64,000 nt of DNA, taken from assembly GCA_017311315.1 (NCBI GenBank), contig CM029612.1:53030200-53094199 (forward strand), read 5' to 3'. The notes beneath the pieces were generated by a model. That model saw only the letters and a list, made by a program, of their open reading frames with translations. It was not told the DNA's origin and searched no databases. The position numbers and the translations under genes are program-made. Below are positions 59,057 through 64,000 of this stretch, piece by piece; within the stretch, counting starts at the first letter, position 1, and each line of letters begins with the position of its first letter. Source of the stretch: Dendrocalamus latiflorus. Its lineage: Eukaryota > Streptophyta > Magnoliopsida > Poales > Poaceae.

Positions 59057-59732
59057 ATGACTATGTTATGTTGATTCTTTTCAACATCCAACTTCGATTT
59101 GGAGCTCATTTTCGCTTTTATTCTCTAGTAGCAAGTTTTCATAACATGAGGTAGAACTGTTTCCAAACAGGATATTATAGGGGAAAATAGATACAGGGTA
59201 ATTGAAGGGATTCGTAGTGCACACAGAATTACATTTGTTTTTTAATTCGGCTGTTAAACATTCTGAAGTTGCCAAACAGGCCCTCACCATTTGGACGTGT
59301 CAATGACACGTGGGGTCGCAAGAGAATCTCTCTTTCGCCGGCAGTGCAAAACCGGCCTTTTAGAATCGTCGCCGGGACCATGGCGTCCGACCACTCGCCG
59401 CCGCGTGTCGAGCACGGAGCTGAAATACCAAAACGAGGTGTGCAAGCGTGGAATTTCCCTGGTGCTAGGCTGAAAACTGCATGCGCCCTGGGCCTCAGAA
59501 AATTTGGTTGGTGAGAGTTGCAGCCAGGCCAACCAGGAGGAGAGGGTCAGAGAAGAAGGGGAAAAGGGAAGGCGAAACAATACTTCAACACCACCTCCTT
59601 GTCTTCCTCCTCCTGCCACTTGGTTGGTTATATACCATATTACCACAGCCAAGGGTGAAACTGAGCTTGATCAAGAAAACAGTAGCTGCTGCTGCTCCAT
59701 TGGTTGCCTTGAAGAAGAACGGCAGCATAAGC
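59057..59732. other. Probable promoter and 5' leader of the RbcX-like gene
   Basis: Contains no other gene. GC-rich 59290-59600 is presumably proximal promoter and leader. The upstream in-frame ATG at 59481 would add 84 unconserved residues and is not chosen. Confidence 0.35.
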
Positions 59733-60017
59733 ATGGCCGTAGTTCAGGTGATGCCGGCGGTCGGCGCGGCCACGACCGTCGACGTGAGGGCGGATGGCGG
59801 CAGGGCGGCTGTGCTGAGGAAAAGGCGTGTGGGGGATGCCTCAGGGTCAGGACGCGTGAGCAGTACTGGCTTGTTCGTCGGGGACTGGAGGAGGAGGCCT
59901 CGCCGGCCGGCGTGCTCGCTCAGGCTCAGGCAGTGCCGGGGCAGGAGCAAGAGGGCCCTCAGCATCGTCAGCAACCTCGGGGGCCAGTACGAGGTTGGCT
60001 TTGAGGACGTCCACGTG
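59733..60017 (+). CDS. RbcX-like Rubisco assembly chaperone, exon 1 (partial)
   Basis: Only exon 1 is in the window: 95 codons from ATG at 59733 to a donor (GTG|GTAATTAAG) at 60017, phase 0. The N terminus is Arg/Ala/Ser-rich, like a chloroplast transit peptide. The exon then ends SKRALSIVSNLGGQYEVGFE-DVHV, which matches the region just before the RbcX domain (LGGQYE..FEDV) of plant RbcX homologues as I remember them. RbcX dimers clamp the C-terminal tail of the Rubisco large subunit during assembly in the stroma. The helical core and the rest of the gene are absent. At 60244 a copia LTR begins, about 225 bases into intron 1, so downstream exons, if intact, lie beyond the window end. Identification rests on a short motif. 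Confidence 0.55.
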
Positions 60018-60243
60018 GTAATTAAGCTCATTAGTTTCGTCCTCCCCTTGCTCCTTGGATCTTGTACTTCTTGCGTGTGCATGTTCCTAACCATGACTTT
60101 CTTTAGCTATGATGATGTGTTAGGTTTATTCGTTAGTACTAGTAGTACTATATTACAACTGTCAGATGTGAAAAGGAACATGAAGAACATTGAAGGATTT
60201 GCTGCTGTTTCTGGGGGGATTCTCTTGTCCTTCAACTTGTTGC

Positions 60244-63200
60244 TGTTGGATTATGTGGGCCAAGCCCATATAATAAGAATAATTCCTATTAAATCTCAAA
60301 GGTCCACTCATGCATAGGAGGCATGCATGTGACCTTTAATACCATATTGCTAGTTCTAGGAGAGGAAGACCACCTTAAAAGGGATGGTGCACTCCTAGTC
60401 ACTTGAGGCATGTGTGGGAGAGAACTAGAGGATAACACGCGCGCGCTCACTCGCCTCGCCGGGCCGGGCTGGGCTGGGCTGGGCGGCGCGGGCGCACGGC
60501 ACCTGCGTGAATGGTCCGCCAAAATCCGCTCCAGGTGCTTGCGCAGACGCGGCTTCCTTTTGCAGTTTTATCTTTTGCTGTTTTGTGTGGCGGTGAATCC
60601 GGATCGGTTACGCGACTAATCCGGTTCGGTTACGAGTTATGGAGAACGTGCAGGCGTCTTGATCATGCGTCCTGGTTTTCTATAAATACGGAGTCGCCGC
60701 CTCCATACAGCACTACGCGAAAATCAATCTAGGGTTTTGCCTCCTCCATCCATTGTGCTGCGCCGTCCCACGTAGTCTACTCCGTCCCGTCCGCCGGCGT
60801 GCACTGTCGTTCGGGAGAGCAGGTCTCCGGAACCGTCGCTTTCGAAGTCCTGCACTGGGAGAGGGCGCATAAGGTTTTTGGGAAGCGCTCTGCGCGACTG
60901 CTCGCTGTAGCTCTGGCTCGTCTTCCTCGTCGTTCGGCTTCGGCGAATCGTCATCGACTTCGTGTCATCCTCACCGTGCCTGCGGCGTCTACATCGGCAA
61001 ACCGATCAGAACAGAACCATCGGTACGTAACAGTCATGTTCTCCGTATTAGATCTGTTCATGTACAGTTTCTTGGTTTACATGTCTAGATCTTTTATGCC
61101 TGTGATGGTTCTGTTATTTTGCGTGCATGATGTCATGATTTATTTATGGAATAAATTAAACCTACATGTGCTTATATATTCAACAATCCAAAAACCTTAT
61201 CGTAGGCATTGTGGTTTTACTATGGCTGGATTTGCCGATGCACTGAGGCCGGATAAATTCTCCGGTGTGCACTTTAAGAGATGGCAGATTAGGGTCACTC
61301 TGTGGCTTACTGCTATGAATGTATTCTGGGTTAGTAATGGCAAGCCTGAAGGTGTTCTTGATGCTGAAAAGCAGAAAGAATTCGAGACTGCCACTACTCT
61401 CTTTGTTGGATGCATTCTTAGTGTTCTTGCTGACCGTCTGTGCGAGGTGTATATGCACATGACAGACGCGAAGGAGTTATGGGATGCACTGAATTCCAAA
61501 TACGGTGCTACTGATGCCAGCAATGACATGTATGTCATGGAGCAATTTCATGACTACAAGATGGTTGATAACCGTTCTGTAGTCGATCAGGCTCATGAGA
61601 TACAGGCCATTGCCAAGGAACTCGAACTCCTGAAGTGTGCCTTACCCGACAAGTTTGTGGCTGGATGTATTATTGCGAAATTACCTTCTTCATGGAGGAA
61701 TTTCGGAACAGCACTCAAACACAAGAGACAAGAGTACTCTGTTGAGAATCTGATTGGGTCTCTTGAAATTGAGGAGAAAGCTCGGGAAAAGGACGCTGTG
61801 TCTAAGGGTGATGGAGGGCAGTCTAGTGCCAATGTGGTACAGAAACCCTCAAACAAGAACAAAGGGAAATTTGTTAAAGCCCAACAGACAACCAACTTCA
61901 AGAAGAAGAAGAACAACAACAATCAGGATGATAGAACTTGCTTTGTGTGCGGTGAGCCTGGTCACATGGCCAAGAAGTGCCCACAACGCAAAGGAAAGAA
62001 GGCACCTGCAGGACAGACTTCTAAGTCTGTCAACGTGACCATTGGCAAGACTGGAGATGGGACTGGGTATGGTAATTTACCTACTGTTCTTTCAGTTAGT
62101 CAATCTACCAATTGGTGGATTGATACAGGAGCTAATGTACATGTGTGTGCTGATATTTCGTTGTTTTCTTCTTATCAGGTCGCCCGAGATTCCTCCGTCC
62201 TAATGGGGAATGGGTCACATGCTACTGTTCATGGTGTTGGCACGGTAGATCTGAAGTTTACTTCGGGAAAGATCGTGCAGCTGAAGAACGTGCAGCATGT
62301 CCCTTCTATAGACAAGAATCTCGTTAGTGGCTCCCGTTTATGTAGAGACGGGCTTAAGTTGGTATTTGAGTCTAATAAAGTAGTCGTGTCTAAACATGGA
62401 CATTTTATTGGTAAAGGCTATGAGTGCGGAGGCTTGTTCCGCTTTTCCCTTTCAGATTTCTGCAATAAGACTGTAAACCATATTTGTGGCAGTGTGGATG
62501 ATGAGGCTAATGTTTGGCACTCACGTCTATGTCATATTAATTTTGGTTTGATGTCTCGGCTTTCCAGTATGAATTTAATTCCAAACGTTTCCATCACCAA
62601 AGGTTCTAAATGCCATAGCTGTGTGCAATCAAAGCAACCTCGTAAGCCTCACAAGGCTGCCGAGGAGAGAAACTTGGCACCACTAGAACTCCTGCATTCA
62701 GATCTTTCTGAGATGAATGGCGTGTTGACGAAGGGTGGAAAACGATATTTCATGACATTGATTGATGATGCAACTAGGTTCTGTTATGTGTATTTATTGA
62801 AAACGAAAGATGAGGCTTTAGACTATTTTAAAATCTATAAGGCAGAAGTTGAAAACCAGTTAAATAGAAAGATAAAAAGACTTAGGTCAGATCGTGGTGG
62901 AGAGTATTTCTCAAACGAATTTGACTTATTTTGTGAGGAACATGGCATTATACATGAGAGGACGCCTCCTTATTCCCCCGAGTCAAATGGGATTGCCGAA
63001 AGGAAAAACCGCACGTTGACTGACTTGGTGAATGCCATGTTAGATACTGCGGGATTACCTAAGGCATGGTGGGGGGAGGCTTTGCTAACGTCTAATCACG
63101 TATTAAATAGAGTTCCTAACAGAAATAAGGACAAAACACCATACGAGGTATGGATTGGGAGAAAACCATCACTTTCTTACTTGCGTACATGGGGGTGCTT

Positions 63201-64000
63201 GGCGAAAGTTAATGTGCCAATAACTAAGAAACGCAAGCTTGGACCTAAAACTGTGGACTGCGTTTTTCTGGGATATGCTAATCATAGCATTGCCTATAGA
63301 TTTTTGATAGTTAAAACTGAGGTACCTGACATGCATGTTGGTACAATTATGGAGTCTCGAGATGCAACATTCTTTGAGAATATTTTTCCTATGAAGGATA
63401 CACATAACACTACTAGTCAACCTTCTGAAATAATTCCCAGTTCAATCACATCACCTGAACCTTTTGAACATACACATGAACTTGTCAATGAAGAGGATGA
63501 CAGTGGAGCTCCTAGAAGGAGCAAGAGACAAAGGATATTCAAATCCTTTGGTGATGATTTCGCTGTGTACCTTGTGGACGACACTCCCAAGTCTATTTCA
63601 GAAGCGTATGCATCCCCTGATGCAGACTACTGGAAGGAGGCTGTCCGTAGTGAAATGGATTCCATTATCGCTAATGGAACCTGGGAGCTGACAGATAAAC
63701 CTTATGGGTGCAAACCTGTAGGGTGCAAGTGGGTGTTCAAAAAGAAGCTTAGGCCAGATGGTACTATTGAAAAATATAAGGCTCGGCTTGTTGCCAAGGG
63801 CTATACTCAGAAAGAAGGCGAAGATTTCTTTGACACTTACTCACCTGTTGCTAGACTGACCACAATTCGAGTACTACTTGCTTTGGCTGCCTCACATGGT
63901 CTTCTCGTTCATCAAATGGACGTTAAGACAGCTTTTCTTAACGGAGAGCTGGATGAGGAAATTTACATGGAACAGCCTGATGGATTTGTAGTAGAAGGTC
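60244..64000 (+). mobile_element. Ty1-copia retrotransposon, 5' LTR to RT, runs off the end
   Basis: The left end is TGTTGGATTATGTGGGCC at 60244, a typical copia LTR start. The LTR has a TATA box (TATAAATA, 60681-60688) and leads into an intact gag-pol frame starting at 61222. The candidate left target-duplication flank is GTTGC (60239-60243); its partner lies beyond the window. No standard TGGTATCAGAGC primer site is seen between the LTR and gag, so the LTR's right edge is unresolved (candidates near 61032 or 61182). The open frame suggests a fairly recent insertion. Confidence 0.88.
61222..64000 (+). CDS. Copia gag-pol polyprotein (partial, open to the window end)
   Basis: I followed 926 codons from ATG at 61222 without a stop. 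Domains in order: a gag region (from DALRPDKFSGVHFKRWQIRV); a CCHC zinc knuckle at residues 240-253 (C-x2-C-x4-H-x4-C); an aspartic protease with WWIDTGA (D301); a GAG-pre-integrase zinc-binding region (WHSRLCHINFG ... CHSC); and an integrase with D494, D557 and E593. D557 and E593 show the D-35-E spacing. The integrase is followed by NRVPNRNKDKTPYEVWIGRK, and reverse transcriptase starts near residue 820 (WKEAVRSEMDSI, KWVFKKKL, then DVKTAFLNGEL with D900). The YVDD box and RNase H lie beyond the window. All catalytic residues visible are intact, so the element may be autonomous. No frameshift separates gag from pol, as usual for plant copia. Confidence 0.92.
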   Translation, partial: MAGFADALRPDKFSGVHFKRWQIRVTLWLTAMNVFWVSNGKPEGVLDAEKQKEFETATTLFVGCILSVLADRLCEVYMHMTDAKELWDALNSKYGATDASNDMYVMEQFHDYKMVDNRSVVDQAHEIQAIAKELELLKCALPDKFVAGCIIAKLPSSWRNFGTALKHKRQEYSVENLIGSLEIEEKAREKDAVSKGDGGQSSANVVQKPSNKNKGKFVKAQQTTNFKKKKNNNNQDDRTCFVCGEPGHMAKKCPQRKGKKAPAGQTSKSVNVTIGKTGDGTGYGNLPTVLSVSQSTNWWIDTGANVHVCADISLFSSYQVARDSSVLMGNGSHATVHGVGTVDLKFTSGKIVQLKNVQHVPSIDKNLVSGSRLCRDGLKLVFESNKVVVSKHGHFIGKGYECGGLFRFSLSDFCNKTVNHICGSVDDEANVWHSRLCHINFGLMSRLSSMNLIPNVSITKGSKCHSCVQSKQPRKPHKAAEERNLAPLELLHSDLSEMNGVLTKGGKRYFMTLIDDATRFCYVYLLKTKDEALDYFKIYKAEVENQLNRKIKRLRSDRGGEYFSNEFDLFCEEHGIIHERTPPYSPESNGIAERKNRTLTDLVNAMLDTAGLPKAWWGEALLTSNHVLNRVPNRNKDKTPYEVWIGRKPSLSYLRTWGCLAKVNVPITKKRKLGPKTVDCVFLGYANHSIAYRFLIVKTEVPDMHVGTIMESRDATFFENIFPMKDTHNTTSQPSEIIPSSITSPEPFEHTHELVNEEDDSGAPRRSKRQRIFKSFGDDFAVYLVDDTPKSISEAYASPDADYWKEAVRSEMDSIIANGTWELTDKPYGCKPVGCKWVFKKKLRPDGTIEKYKARLVAKGYTQKEGEDFFDTYSPVARLTTIRVLLALAASHGLLVHQMDVKTAFLNGELDEEIYMEQPDGFVVEG

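Noticed and set aside
59481..59732. Upstream in-frame start for the RbcX-like exon
   Set aside because: It would add 84 residues with no transit-peptide or family character; the ATG at 59733 is preferred.
1..64000. tRNA, rRNA, CRISPR or bacterial operon features
   Set aside because: I looked for tRNA B-box-like GTTCGANNC in plausible context, rRNA-like blocks and regularly spaced direct repeats; none was found, and the gene structures are eukaryotic.

Overview
This window is nuclear DNA of a monocot, almost certainly a grass (Poaceae). The support is GC-rich intron-split genes, abundant Tourist, Stowaway, hAT and MULE miniature elements, SIRE/Maximus-type and other Ty1-copia LTR elements, and protein sequences closest to remembered grass homologues. 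The species cannot be fixed from the sequence. There are no bacterial features, rRNA, tRNA or CRISPR.

Eight host genes are supported. On the + strand they are: an intronless DUF868 gene (10905-11780); a two-exon microprotein gene of 64 aa (26257-26633); a four-exon gene for the 14-kDa cytochrome bc1 subunit QCR7 (27703-30211); a seven-exon secreted neprosin-family protein gene (40464-44318); the intronless nuclear gene psaD for photosystem I subunit II (53121-53720); a two-exon gene for ribosomal protein uS5/RPS2 (56048-57752); and exon 1 of a chloroplast RbcX-like Rubisco assembly chaperone (59733-60017). A five-coding-exon DUF1639 gene (48872-50128) lies on the - strand. Most of these are housekeeping or organelle genes. 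QCR7 and RPS2 share upstream TGGGCC (site II) boxes.

Layout. 1-9400 is gene-poor, with a diverged tandem duplication, a foldback element, a CGG-N5-CCG motif cluster and a Stowaway. 9402-10166 is a giant hairpin MULE in the DUF868 promoter. 12.3-22.9 kb is a retrotransposon nest: a degraded LTR element, two sibling TRIM-like elements on the - strand (one carries an MBF1c-like host gene fragment and has a SIRE-like solo LTR in its 3' LTR), and a broken Ty1-copia pol with a hAT element in its 3' LTR. 22.9-25.8 kb and 30.2-40.4 kb are intergenic; the second is packed with MITEs. 42.3-43.4 kb is a MULE inside a neprosin intron. 58.5-59.1 kb is a TRIM behind RPS2. From 60244 to the window end runs a Ty1-copia element whose gag-pol frame is open; it appears to sit in intron 1 of the RbcX-like gene.

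The most unusual content is the pair of TRIM-like elements at 15.3-19.8 kb. They share LTRs, primer-binding site, polypurine tract and 3' internal shell, but their cargo differs from just after the primer-binding site, and one cargo is a recognisable host transcription-coactivator fragment. All family assignments are from recognition by eye; no database search was run.
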